Shown here one piece after another: positions 1-6,712 of a stretch of DNA of 14,658 nt. The DNA lies in NCBI GenBank assembly GCA_910577165.1, contig CAJTLX010000066.1, forward strand, positions 1 to 14,658, written 5' to 3'. Position 1 is the first letter of the stretch. Each line of letters begins with the position of its first letter. The stretch comes from an uncultured Lachnospiraceae bacterium (GTDB taxonomy: Bacteria; Bacillota; Clostridia; Lachnospirales; Lachnospiraceae). The translations under genes and the position numbers were made by a program. The notes beneath the pieces are model-generated. The model ran no database searches, was not told the DNA's origin, and saw only the letters and a list, made by a program, of their open reading frames with translations.

Positions 1-641
1 AACGCTTTCCTCCTATCCATACAGGTGGCGCATTTTCCACACGGCTTTTCTCCACCCTCGTAACAGGACCAGGTAAATGCAAAAGGCACCTGAAGCCCCA
101 TCCCCGTCCGGACGACATCTGCCTTATGGCTGTACAGAAATGGAGCCTCGATTTCCAACTGCTTTCCGCTCCCTTCATACACTGCCCGGCTGATTGCTTC
201 ATGAAATGCTTCTGAAGTATCCGGGTACGCATTTCCCGCGCTGTCATCCGCATGCGCCCCATAATAGATCTTCTCACATCCATCCGCTAGCGCAACAGAT
301 GCCGCTGCCGCCAGAAACAGCCCGTTCCGGAACGGAACATAGGTAGAAACCGGTTTTCCAGTACTCTCCTGAAGCTGGGATGCATATGTGCCCTTGGGAA
401 TTTCTCCCCTTCCCTCCAGTAATGTACAGTCTGAACCCGCAAATATCATCCCCATATCCAGTTCCTTATGTCTCACATGATAATGCTGCGCAATCCTCCG
501 CGCCGCTTTCAGTTCATTGCTGTGCTTCTGCCCATAAGAAACAGACAGGCTCAGCACATTCTCATAGCCATACTTCTCTACGGCAAGCGCCAGGCAGACT
601 GTCGAGTCAATGCCACCGCTTGACAACACCAGTGCTTTCAT
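1..641 (-). CDS. queC: 7-cyano-7-deazaguanine synthase QueC, partial (C-terminal end cut by window)
   Basis: QueC converts 7-carboxy-7-deazaguanine to preQ0 using ATP and ammonia, the cytosolic step that feeds queuosine modification of tRNA. The translation begins MKALVLSSGGIDSTVCLALA, which carries the PP-loop ATP-binding motif SGGxDST at residues 8-14. Further on is the YGAHADDSAGNAYPD segment typical of the family. Near the end is the zinc site, Cys193 plus Cys201, Cys204 and Cys207 in a CGKCxTC pattern. About 213 residues are visible, and the family usually has about 220, so only a short tail is missing. The start is fixed by a GGAGG ribosome site at 649-653, and an ATG four bases upstream is out of frame. 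A consensus promoter and an attenuator-like leader precede it. I am very sure of the identity; whether other que genes follow cannot be seen. Confidence 0.96.
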   Translation of the reverse strand, partial: MKALVLSSGGIDSTVCLALAVEKYGYENVLSLSVSYGQKHSNELKAARRIAQHYHVRHKELDMGMIFAGSDCTLLEGRGEIPKGTYASQLQESTGKPVSTYVPFRNGLFLAAAASVALADGCEKIYYGAHADDSAGNAYPDTSEAFHEAISRAVYEGSGKQLEIEAPFLYSHKADVVRTGMGLQVPFAFTWSCYEGGEKPCGKCATCMDRRKA

Positions 642-680
642 ACATTTTCCTCCAATCACAATTCAGCCGTACAAAAAAGC

Positions 681-707
681 AAAAAAAATCCCGCAAAACG
701 CAGGATT
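681..707 (-). terminator. intrinsic terminator/attenuator in queC leader
   Basis: On the minus strand AATCCTGC and GCGGGATT form an 8-bp stem (one G-U pair) with a GTTTT loop, followed by six more T. It sits between the promoter and queC, so it can only work as a conditional terminator for queC. That supports transcriptional control by the upstream aptamer-like structure. Confidence 0.75.
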
Positions 708-777
708 CAATAAAATCGGGTTCCCTAGTTTTGTTTAACGACAGGATGGTACGCTCGAGCAATCGGGCCGAACTGTC
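681..777 (-). promoter_or_regulatory. candidate preQ1-type riboswitch leader of queC (aptamer plus attenuator)
   Basis: Read on the minus strand, the leader has a 5-bp stem GACAG/CTGTC (777-773 with 744-740) closing a 28-nt loop. The A-rich tail GTTAAACAAAACTAGGG (739-723) follows. This tail closely resembles the GUUAACAAAACAAGG tail of the known Thermoanaerobacter tengcongensis class I preQ1 aptamer, and the loop ends in ACC before the closing stem, also class I-like. A CCC in the loop could pair with the tail GGG as the pseudoknot. An intrinsic terminator follows at 681-707. Known biology: preQ1 riboswitches control queC operons in many Firmicutes. What is odd is that the loop is longer than the usual class I loop, so it may be a variant or another preQ1 class. 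The assignment rests on my memory of the consensus plus context. Confidence 0.58.
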
Positions 778-794
778 TATTCAGCTGTATTGAA

Positions 795-823
795 ATTATA
801 TCCCACAAAACCCAGGATGTCAA
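795..823 (-). promoter_or_regulatory. sigma-A promoter of queC (perfect consensus)
   Basis: On the minus strand, TTGACA (823-818), a 17-bp spacer and TATAAT (800-795) match the housekeeping consensus exactly. Transcription should start near 788, about 10 nt before the riboswitch-like stem and 147 nt before the queC ATG. Confidence 0.85.
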
Positions 824-1219
824 CTATAAAAAATTTTGTTTTCATGCGCTTACTGTCTTTACGCGGGAAAGCGAAGTATAACTTTAAATACGATATCAAC
901 GCCATCCTTTCCGAATCTCATTTATGTAAAGATTTAGAACCAGCCAGCAAACGTTCTTCTTACAAGACTGCATCAGATTTTTTGGAAAAATCTTCCTATG
1001 GGCTTCATGATGTTATGGGGTTTGTTACGCATTAGGGGTTATTTTCCCTTTGATTTATGCGGCTTTGCGGGCGATGAAATGATGGCACTAATGAAAGTGG
1101 ATGTGTTCTCTGCTCTTATTTGTCAGCGTTGATGATAAGTTAGTTTCTATACTTCCTTATCACCGTAAAACTAAGGGATACAGCAATTTTTTCTTTGAAC
1201 AACTGTCAATTATAGAATT
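824..1219. other. gene-free stretch with no recognised product
   Basis: I see no convincing gene here on either strand. Plus-strand frames are short, lack good ribosome sites, and resemble no family I know. Minus-strand frames are broken by stops. The minus strand of 1110-1180 has complementary segments, TTAGTTT with AAACTAA and GTGATAAG with CTTATCAT, which could form alternative hairpins in RNA made from the promoter at 1220-1248. It may be a decayed insertion or an unannotated small RNA. Confidence 0.4.
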
Positions 1220-1248
1220 ATAGTATATTCTTTCATGGTTGTCAATAG
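1220..1248 (-). promoter_or_regulatory. orphan sigma-A promoter (perfect consensus), no gene directly downstream
   Basis: On the minus strand TTGACA is followed by exactly 17 bases (ACCATGAAAGAATATAC) and TATAAT, a full consensus match. It lies just past the end of the FGGY kinase gene and points toward queC. The RNA would start near 1213 and cross about 390 bp without an evident reading frame before the queC promoter. Confidence 0.7.
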
Positions 1249-1282
1249 TTTTTTAAATTTTTTTGTCGAGAAAAATTTCAGA

Positions 1283-1313
1283 CATTCCCCCCCTCTTACT
1301 CAAGGGAGGAATG
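1283..1313 (-). terminator. probable terminator hairpin after the FGGY kinase
   Basis: CATTCC pairs with GGAATG, and the stem extends inward through CCC/GGG pairs to about 10 bp. It lies 17 bases past the kinase stop codon. The T tract on the minus side is interrupted (TCTGAAATTTTT), so the termination strength is uncertain. Confidence 0.45.
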
Positions 1314-1329
1314 CCTATCTTCTCTTTTC

Positions 1330-2925
1330 TTATTTTAAGTTTGCAACTGCTGCGCGTTCGATCGGAAGTCCTGCTGTGTAACGCTTAATAAACTCATCAA
1401 ATCCCGCTACATCCTCCGGCTTTGGCTCCACACAAGTTCCGGTATTGCCGCCAAAGACGCGATCCTGCAAATAAGTATCCAGGGTTTCGCCGTCCTTCTT
1501 ATAGAGCATATAGGCAGCTAAGAGCGCGATCCCCCATGCGCCGCCCTCGCCCGCTGTTTCCATCACGGATACCGGTGTATTCATTGCCGCAGCGAGAATG
1601 CTTTGCCCAACGCCCTTTGTCTTAAACAGTCCGCCATGTCCGGTTACACGGTCTACCTGCACGCCTTCTTCCCTGAAAATATCAAGTCCTGTTTTGAGTG
1701 CGCCAAGAGAAGTGAACAAATGTACACGCATAAAGTTTGCTAGATTAAATTTGCTCTCCGGTGTGCGCACAAACATCGGCCGCCCCTCGGTAAAGCCCGT
1801 GATATCCTCCCCGGAAAAATAATTGTAGGCCAAAAGTCCGCCGCAGTCCGCATCCCCCTCAAGTGCCTTGTTATAGAGCGTCCCAAAGAGATCGTTCATC
1901 TCGACTTTCATTCCGAAGCTTTCCGCAAACTCACGGAACAAGCCCACCCAGGCGTTCAGATCAGAAGTACAGTTATTGCAGTGTACCATCGCCACAAGAT
2001 TGCCGGTCGGGGTGGTTACAAGATCAATCGCATCGTAAACTTTCTGCAATTCCTTCTCCATCACAATCATCGCAAAAACGGAAGTACCCGCAGACACATT
2101 GCCCGTGCGCTCCGCTACGCTGTTGGTTGCTACCATGCCGGTGCCTGCATCGCCCTCCGGAGGACAGAGAGGAACCCCCGCCTCAAGATTTCCGGACACA
2201 TCGAGAAGCTTTGCCCCCTCCGCAGTTAATGTCCCGGCATCCTGCCCTGCCACTAATACCTCCGGCAAAATATCACGCAGTTTCCAGCCGTAATTTTTCT
2301 CTGCAATCAACTCGTCAAATTGAGCGATCATCCGCGCGTTGAAATCCTTTGTCCCAATATCGATCGGGAACATCCCGGATGCCTCACCAACCCCAAGCAC
2401 CTTGCGTCCCGTCATCTTCCAGTGAATATAGCCTGCAAGTGTGAGCAGCGTATGTATTTTCCCGACATGCTCTTCTTTGTTTAAAATGGACTGATACAGA
2501 TGTGCAATACTCCAACGCTGCGGAATATGGTAGCCAAAAACTTCAGTTAATTTTTCCGCGGCCGGTCCTGTGATATTATTGCGCCAGGTACGGAACGGTA
2601 CAAGCAGCTCGTCCTTCTCATCAAAAACCATATAGCCATGCATCATTGCAGAAAATCCAATCGCGCCGATTTTTTTTAATACAATGCCATACTGTCTTTT
2701 CACATCCGCAACAAGATTTGTGTAAGCGTCCTGAAGTCCCGTCCAGATATCCTCAAGCGAATAAGTCCAAACACCATTTTCATAACGGTTTTCCCAGTCA
2801 TGACTTCCCGATGCGATCGGAGTATTGTTCTCGTCAATCAGCACCGCCTTGATTCTTGTGGAACCGAACTCAATCCCAAGCACAGTTTTTCCGGTTTCCA
2901 GCGCAGTTTTTACATCATATCCCAT
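1330..2925 (-). CDS. FGGY-family carbohydrate kinase
   Basis: This is a cytosolic sugar kinase of the FGGY family (the xylulokinase, ribulokinase and glycerol kinase superfamily), which phosphorylates a sugar or polyol with ATP. The N-terminal phosphate loop is GIEFGSTRIKAVLID at residues 17-31. A second nucleotide-binding region reads GNVSAGTSVFAM. The C-terminal half carries VTGHGGLFKTKGVGQSILAAAM followed by a glycine-rich AGEGGAWGIALLA, matching the family ATPase domain. I chose the start at 2925, giving 531 aa, because GGAGGT lies at 2932-2937 with good spacing. A 21-residue upstream extension would overlap the palindrome and promoter. It stands alone, with no sugar transporter, isomerase or epimerase in view, so the substrate cannot be named. 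The promoter carries an operator-like palindrome, suggesting sugar-responsive control. Family confidence is high; substrate is unknown. Confidence 0.9.
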   Translation of the reverse strand: MGYDVKTALETGKTVLGIEFGSTRIKAVLIDENNTPIASGSHDWENRYENGVWTYSLEDIWTGLQDAYTNLVADVKRQYGIVLKKIGAIGFSAMMHGYMVFDEKDELLVPFRTWRNNITGPAAEKLTEVFGYHIPQRWSIAHLYQSILNKEEHVGKIHTLLTLAGYIHWKMTGRKVLGVGEASGMFPIDIGTKDFNARMIAQFDELIAEKNYGWKLRDILPEVLVAGQDAGTLTAEGAKLLDVSGNLEAGVPLCPPEGDAGTGMVATNSVAERTGNVSAGTSVFAMIVMEKELQKVYDAIDLVTTPTGNLVAMVHCNNCTSDLNAWVGLFREFAESFGMKVEMNDLFGTLYNKALEGDADCGGLLAYNYFSGEDITGFTEGRPMFVRTPESKFNLANFMRVHLFTSLGALKTGLDIFREEGVQVDRVTGHGGLFKTKGVGQSILAAAMNTPVSVMETAGEGGAWGIALLAAYMLYKKDGETLDTYLQDRVFGGNTGTCVEPKPEDVAGFDEFIKRYTAGLPIERAAVANLK

Positions 2926-2942
2926 AAGTTTACCTCCAGTTC

Positions 2943-2961
2943 TGCCGCATATCATGCGGCA
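2943..2961 (-). promoter_or_regulatory. perfect hairpin in the 5' UTR of the FGGY kinase
   Basis: TGCCGCAT (2943-2950) and ATGCGGCA (2954-2961) form a perfect 8-bp stem with a 3-nt loop. The hairpin falls between the predicted transcription start (about 2973) and the GGAGGT ribosome site. It has no T tract, so it is not a terminator. It could stabilise the 5' end of the mRNA or be a protein-binding site. Confidence 0.55.
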
Positions 2962-2975
2962 TAAATTGTTCTGTG

Positions 2976-3002
2976 TTTTAGTATACACTAAAATAATTTA
3001 GT
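2976..3002 (-). promoter_or_regulatory. palindromic operator candidate over the FGGY kinase promoter
   Basis: TTTTAGT (2976-2982), ATAC, ACTAAAA (2987-2993) is a perfect 7-bp inverted repeat. A third half site TTTAGT follows at 2997-3002. The first repeat covers the -10 box, and the third half lies in the spacer. Such placement is typical of repressor sites. The TTAGT-type half site is reminiscent of XylR/ROK operators, but this is only a resemblance. Confidence 0.55.
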
Positions 3003-3008
3003 TTTCAA
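2980..3008 (-). promoter_or_regulatory. sigma-A promoter of the FGGY kinase
   Basis: On the minus strand TTGAAA (3008-3003), a 17-bp spacer and TATACT (2985-2980) form a near-consensus promoter. The start would be near 2973, leaving a leader of about 48 nt to the chosen ATG at 2925. Confidence 0.75.
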
Positions 3009-3104
3009 GTAGATTGTACGATTTCACCTTATTTTAAGTGCAGGTTTACAATACAAATATAATTTTACATAAATATTTCGGTAATATTCATTCTATAAAA
3101 ATAC

Positions 3105-3269
3105 TTACTGATCGTTTTGATTTATCAGCAGTTTCTCAAATTCGTATCGATAGGAAGCAAAGCCAAGTCTTTCGTGCAGTTGAATGGAAGCTTTGTTGCA
3201 TAAGCAGGTTCCTGCGCGAAGATCAAGAACAATTTTCGTCTGTATGATATCAATTCTTAAACACAGGTT
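3105..3269 (-). pseudogene. remnant of a GNAT-family N-acetyltransferase (C-terminal fragment)
   Basis: Minus-strand translation gives about 54 residues ending at a TAA at 3107-3105. They include LDLRAGTCLCNKASIQLHER followed by LGF. The NxASIxLHExLGF pattern is the acetyl-CoA-binding helix and following strand of phosphinothricin/RimI-like GNAT acetyltransferases. The fragment has no start codon or ribosome site and lacks the N-terminal two thirds of the fold. It begins directly after, and in the same frame as, the TGA stop of the upstream phospholipase-like gene. I read it as a decayed gene. Read-through would add it as a tail to that protein, which is less likely. The family call rests on this one motif. 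Confidence 0.5.
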
Positions 3270-4316
3270 TCATACAGGCATTCCAGTATGATACGATCGG
3301 CTCCCGAGCGTACTTGCAAAAAGTTTCAATGCTTTTTCATAGCGTACTCTTGCTTCCTGCAGCACCGAAATTTCCTCATCTCTCTCAGAAGAAAGCACGG
3401 CCTCCAACTGTAATGTACTCTCGACTACTTCCCCCAGGGCATCTAACATCTCCTTGTACTCTCCGCGTCCAATCTGGAACAGTATATTCATTTTTTCCCA
3501 TTCATCTTTTCCAATACTATAACAATTATCGTTTATAAAAAGTCCGGACAAAAACGGATGGTGGTATACAAATTTTTCCAGCGGATAAAAAGCACGCTCC
3601 TTTTTTCCACGCGGATCACGGAGCAGATGCTGTACCATACGCACGCTGAAAAGTACTGCGCGCATGGTGGCCTCATTCATATTTGGGCGATCATAAGTCT
3701 TATTGTAGGCATTGGCTACCAATCGGGCAATCACACGCCGCTCCCCCGGATTTAAATATACCATCTTCCCCTGTTTTAGCTGCCCTGTTGTTTTTTCTAC
3801 ATAATGTTCCAGAAAATAGTGATCCATCGCGCATTCATAGCGAAAATGAATCCCCGTTTTTTCATGTTTTGAAACCCGATGCGGATGCGGTTTTCTGCCG
3901 ATTCGCATTGTCTTTGTCCCCTCGTCACTTACGCGTCCTCCAAGCCCTTGCTCCAGCAGCGCAGCCTCCTCCTCAATATATGCATAAACATGCGGATGAC
4001 AATTTACATCAAGCGCGTAATGTCCAATAAATCCCGCCAAATAGGCAATTCCAATCTCCCGCTCCGCCCCGGAAAATGCAAGAGCCTCCTTTAACATACA
4101 GCGCAAAAACGCCCCGCATTTTTCCTCATGCATCTTTGAACCAGGTGTTCGTCGCATCAGAAGCTGATCCGGTGCAAAATAAAAAAAGATATCCGGTCCG
4201 GACAGACCAAAAGCATAAACTTTCTTGTATCTGCGCACCATCTCCTTTAACGCACCTTCCTCCATATCCTGGTATCCAAGTTTGCCAAAAATGTAGTGTG
4301 TATAAAACGCTGGCAT
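3270..4316 (-). CDS. zinc-dependent phospholipase C-family protein
   Basis: The 348-residue product begins MPAFYTHYIFGKLGY and resembles the bacterial zinc-dependent phospholipase C domain (Pfam Zn_dep_PLPC), which in clostridial alpha-toxin binds three zinc ions. Plausible metal ligands are His7, Asp42 (GPDIF), His63, and the cluster IGHYALDVNCHPH with His99, Asp103, His107 and His109. A second His/Asp-rich region is CAMDHYFLEH. I see no signal peptide, unlike secreted toxins, so it is probably an intracellular member of unknown substrate. Such paralogues are common in gut Clostridia. The start is set by AGGAG 8 bases upstream. The C-terminal ~90 residues are helical and charged. No terminator follows; a GNAT-like remnant directly abuts its stop codon. 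Family call is good; activity is unproven. Confidence 0.83.
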   Translation of the reverse strand: MPAFYTHYIFGKLGYQDMEEGALKEMVRRYKKVYAFGLSGPDIFFYFAPDQLLMRRTPGSKMHEEKCGAFLRCMLKEALAFSGAEREIGIAYLAGFIGHYALDVNCHPHVYAYIEEEAALLEQGLGGRVSDEGTKTMRIGRKPHPHRVSKHEKTGIHFRYECAMDHYFLEHYVEKTTGQLKQGKMVYLNPGERRVIARLVANAYNKTYDRPNMNEATMRAVLFSVRMVQHLLRDPRGKKERAFYPLEKFVYHHPFLSGLFINDNCYSIGKDEWEKMNILFQIGRGEYKEMLDALGEVVESTLQLEAVLSSERDEEISVLQEARVRYEKALKLFASTLGSRSYHTGMPV

Positions 4317-4365
4317 ATCACTGCTCCTTTCTAAAATTTAGCATAAAACTTTAATTTTTTTACGA

Positions 4366-4495
4366 TCCACAGGACATTATACTCTGTTCTTCGAACGAGG
4401 TGCCTCCGGCGGATGTGCATGATTCGCAGAAGAAATTGTTCTCCCTGCGGTCGAACGCGAATCAGCACAGGTATAATGTCCACAGGACATTATAC
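4366..4495. repeat. MITE-like palindromic element with 11-bp perfect inverted ends
   Basis: GGACATTATAC at 4372-4382 and GTATAATGTCC at 4471-4481 are perfect inverted ends of a 110-bp non-coding unit, flanked on both sides by ACA. A third copy of the end, GGACATTATAC, follows at 4485-4495, making an 11-bp hairpin with a 3-nt loop. TCCACAGGACATTATAC is thus a direct repeat at 4366-4382 and 4479-4495. Inside, GTGCATGATTCGC (near 4415-4427) is nearly complementary to GCGAATCAGCAC (near 4457-4468). It has no coding capacity. It sits in the divergent region between the phospholipase-like gene and malic enzyme. It looks like a miniature inverted-repeat element or a mobile hairpin repeat, but copies elsewhere cannot be checked here. 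Each inverted end contains TATAAT reading outward or inward. Confidence 0.6.
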
Positions 4496-4534
4496 CATAC
4501 TTCTCACAAAAAATAAATATTTTTTGCGGATTGC

Positions 4535-4563
4535 TTGATTTCATCGGCTTTCAGTGGTATTAT
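4535..4563 (+). promoter_or_regulatory. probable promoter of the malic enzyme-radical SAM operon
   Basis: TTGATT (4535-4540), a 17-bp spacer and TATTAT (4558-4563), preceded by TGG as an extended -10. The start would be near 4570, about 53 nt before the malic enzyme ATG. The MITE-like element ends 40 bp upstream. Confidence 0.55.
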
Positions 4564-4622
4564 TATTCTGTTCGCTTTTTTTTGACTGTTTTTTAATAAA
4601 AAGGGAAGGAAAGGGCATTATT

Positions 4623-5780
4623 ATGACAAAAAATGAACAGGCTCTACAGCTTCATAAAGAGTGGAATGGAAAACTTGAAACCACAGCAAAGTGCAAGGTG
4701 AAATCGAGGGAGGATCTCGCGCTCGCCTACACTCCGGGCGTTGCGGAACCATGTAAGGCGATCTCAAAAGATCCGGACGCGGTTTACCAATATACCATCA
4801 AGGCAAATACTGTGGCTGTTATATCGGACGGTTCCGCCGTCTTAGGACTCGGCAATATCGGCGCGCGGGCGGCGATGCCGGTGATGGAAGGCAAATGTGT
4901 TCTTTTTAAGGAATTTGGAGGGGTCAACGCCTTTCCCATCTGCCTGGATACACAGGATACCGAAGAGATTATCAAAGCGGTGACTTACCTTGCGCCGGCG
5001 TTCGGCGGCATCAACCTTGAAGATATCTCTGCGCCGCGCTGTTTTGAAATCGAAACGCGCTTAAAAGAGATCCTTGATATTCCGGTTTTTCACGATGATC
5101 AGCACGGCACCGCCATTGTGGTACTTGCCGGGATTATCAATGCCTTAAAAGTGACCGGAAAAAAGAAGGAGGACTGCTGCGTTGTTGTAAATGGCGCGGG
5201 TTCTGCGGGCATTGCGATCTCAAAACTTTTGCTTACTTACGGATTTTCCCATCTAACCCTGTGCGACCGCGCTGGCATTCTGGCAAAGGATACTCCTGAC
5301 TTAAACTGGATGCAAAAACAGATGATGGAAGTGACCAATCTTGAAAATGCACATGGTCTGCTTGCCGACGCACTAAAGGGCGCGGATATTTTTGTCGGTG
5401 TATCCGCCCCGAATATTGTCACTAAGGAGATGGTCGCCTCGATGAACTCCGATGCGATCCTCTTTGCAATGGCAAATCCCGTCCCGGAGATTATGCCGGA
5501 TCTTGCAAGGGAGGCCGGTGCGCGCGTGGTGGGTACTGGACGTTCCGATTTTCCAAATCAGGTCAACAATGTGGTCGCCTTTCCGGGGATCTTTAAGGGG
5601 GCATTAAAGGCGCGCGCATCCCAGATCACGGAGGAGATGAAACTTGCCGCCGCCACAGCGATCGCGGAGCTTGTGCCGGAAGATGAATTAAATGAAAATA
5701 ATATTCTGCCCGAACCTTTTGATCCGCGCGTATGCGAGGCGGTCAGTAACGCAGTGATGTCCCATGTTCCGAAAAAATAA
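4623..5780 (+). CDS. NAD(P)-dependent malic enzyme (oxaloacetate-decarboxylating malate dehydrogenase)
   Basis: This cytosolic enzyme decarboxylates malate oxidatively to pyruvate and CO2, making NADH or NADPH and linking C4 acids to central metabolism. At 385 residues it is the short bacterial form without a phosphotransacetylase domain. The malate site is present: Tyr36 in YTPGVAEPC, Lys91 in MEGKCVLFKEFGG, and metal ligands Glu133-Asp134 and Asp158-Asp159 in VFHDDQHGTAI. The dinucleotide-binding fold begins GAGSAGIA at 191-198, and NPVPEIMPD follows later. The start at 4623 is chosen because AAGGGAAGGAAAGGG ends 7 bases before it. A 23-residue upstream extension is hydrophobic and would overlap the promoter. 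Its TAA overlaps the ATG of the next gene by one base. Coenzyme preference cannot be read with certainty. Confidence 0.95.
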   Translation: MTKNEQALQLHKEWNGKLETTAKCKVKSREDLALAYTPGVAEPCKAISKDPDAVYQYTIKANTVAVISDGSAVLGLGNIGARAAMPVMEGKCVLFKEFGGVNAFPICLDTQDTEEIIKAVTYLAPAFGGINLEDISAPRCFEIETRLKEILDIPVFHDDQHGTAIVVLAGIINALKVTGKKKEDCCVVVNGAGSAGIAISKLLLTYGFSHLTLCDRAGILAKDTPDLNWMQKQMMEVTNLENAHGLLADALKGADIFVGVSAPNIVTKEMVASMNSDAILFAMANPVPEIMPDLAREAGARVVGTGRSDFPNQVNNVVAFPGIFKGALKARASQITEEMKLAAATAIAELVPEDELNENNILPEPFDPRVCEAVSNAVMSHVPKK

Positions 5781-6712
5781 TGTGGGATAAAAAACGTTTT
5801 CATAGCTTTGATTATAGCTGTAAGCAGCACTTTGGAACAAAACTTTATAAGCTTTCCCTAAACGCCGGTTTTACCTGTCCAAACCGCGATGGTACATTGG
5901 ACACGCGCGGCTGTATTTTTTGCAGTGCGGGTGGTTCGGGGGAGTTTGCCGCCCAAAAAGATCTTGACATCAAAGAGCAGATTGCGTATGCAAAACAGCT
6001 TGTTGCCGCCAAGAACCCTTCCGGACGCTACATCGCATATTTTCAGGCATACACTAATACTTATGCTCCGCTTGAAAAACTTGAACATATATTTTCTGAG
6101 GCGATCGCACAGCCAGAAATCGCCTCGCTTGCCATCGCGACTCGTCCAGATTGTCTGGGAGATGGGGTTTTGTCCCTTTTATCGCGCTTAAATACACAGA
6201 AACCAGTTACTGTGGAACTCGGTCTGCAAACCATACATGAGCGCAGTGCCGCATTTATCCGGCGCGGTTATCCCCTGCGCATTTATGAAGATGCAATACA
6301 TTCCCTCTCCGATGCGGGAATTGATATTGTGACCCATCTAATTTTAGGTCTTCCATATGAGACAAAGGCGGATATGTTGGCCTCTGTGCGCTATGTCTGC
6401 GCTCTTCCGCTGTCAGGACTTAAACTTTCGCTGCTCTATGTGCTGAGAGAAACAGATCTTGCCGCACACTATAAGGCACATCCAGAAGCCTACCTGCTGA
6501 TGGATTTTGCCGCCTACCTTGATACATTGCTCTCCTGCCTCGCCATCGTTCCGGAGGATATCGTGATCCACAGACTGACCGGCGACGGACCGAAGAATTT
6601 GCTGATCGCGCCCCTCTGGAGCGCGAATAAAAAATTTGTGCTAAATTCAATTGAAAAAGAAATGAAACGTAAAGATTTTTTGCAGGGGATGTTCTACAAA
6701 ACGAAAGATTAA
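5780..6712 (+). CDS. TIGR01212-family radical SAM protein (YhcC/YtqA-like)
   Basis: The 310-residue product belongs to the COG1242/TIGR01212 radical SAM group, whose biological role is still unsettled. The [4Fe-4S] cluster cysteines are Cys33, Cys45 and Cys48 in CPNRDGTLDTRGCIFC. This unusual wide spacing is shared with the Elp3-like branch and typical of this family. Further family blocks are AYFQAYTNTYAPLEKLEHIF, ATRPDCLGD, VELGLQTIHE and THLILGLPYET, which build the SAM barrel. The near-terminal RLTGDGPKNLLIAPLWSANK matches the family end. The ATG overlaps the malic enzyme stop (TAATG), and I see no independent ribosome site, so translation is likely coupled. Its function is probably unrelated to malate; the partnership may be incidental. 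Family call is firm. Confidence 0.93.
   Translation: MWDKKRFHSFDYSCKQHFGTKLYKLSLNAGFTCPNRDGTLDTRGCIFCSAGGSGEFAAQKDLDIKEQIAYAKQLVAAKNPSGRYIAYFQAYTNTYAPLEKLEHIFSEAIAQPEIASLAIATRPDCLGDGVLSLLSRLNTQKPVTVELGLQTIHERSAAFIRRGYPLRIYEDAIHSLSDAGIDIVTHLILGLPYETKADMLASVRYVCALPLSGLKLSLLYVLRETDLAAHYKAHPEAYLLMDFAAYLDTLLSCLAIVPEDIVIHRLTGDGPKNLLIAPLWSANKKFVLNSIEKEMKRKDFLQGMFYKTKD

Noticed and set aside
740..777. Plus-strand AGGATGGTACG resembling a T-box motif
   Set aside because: No terminator, specifier stem or downstream plus-strand aminoacyl-tRNA or amino-acid gene follows. The minus-strand leader reading fits the context far better.
380..793. 137-aa plus-strand frame over queC and its leader
   Set aside because: It is antisense to the strongly supported queC gene and its terminator, with no ribosome site and low-complexity Ser/His content.
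770..913. 43-aa minus-strand frame (MALISYLKL...) covering the queC promoter
   Set aside because: The ribosome-like GGAAAGG directly touches the ATG, leaving no spacing, and the frame contains the consensus promoter itself.
790..1035. 81-aa plus-strand frame in the gene-free stretch
   Set aside because: No ribosome site, no recognisable motif, and it starts over the minus-strand queC promoter.
2926..2988. 21-residue N-terminal extension of the FGGY kinase
   Set aside because: It begins at or upstream of the predicted transcription start and lacks a ribosome site. The ATG at 2925 has GGAGGT.
3038..3247. 69-aa plus-strand frame
   Set aside because: It is the mirror of the GNAT-like remnant on the minus strand and has no ribosome site.
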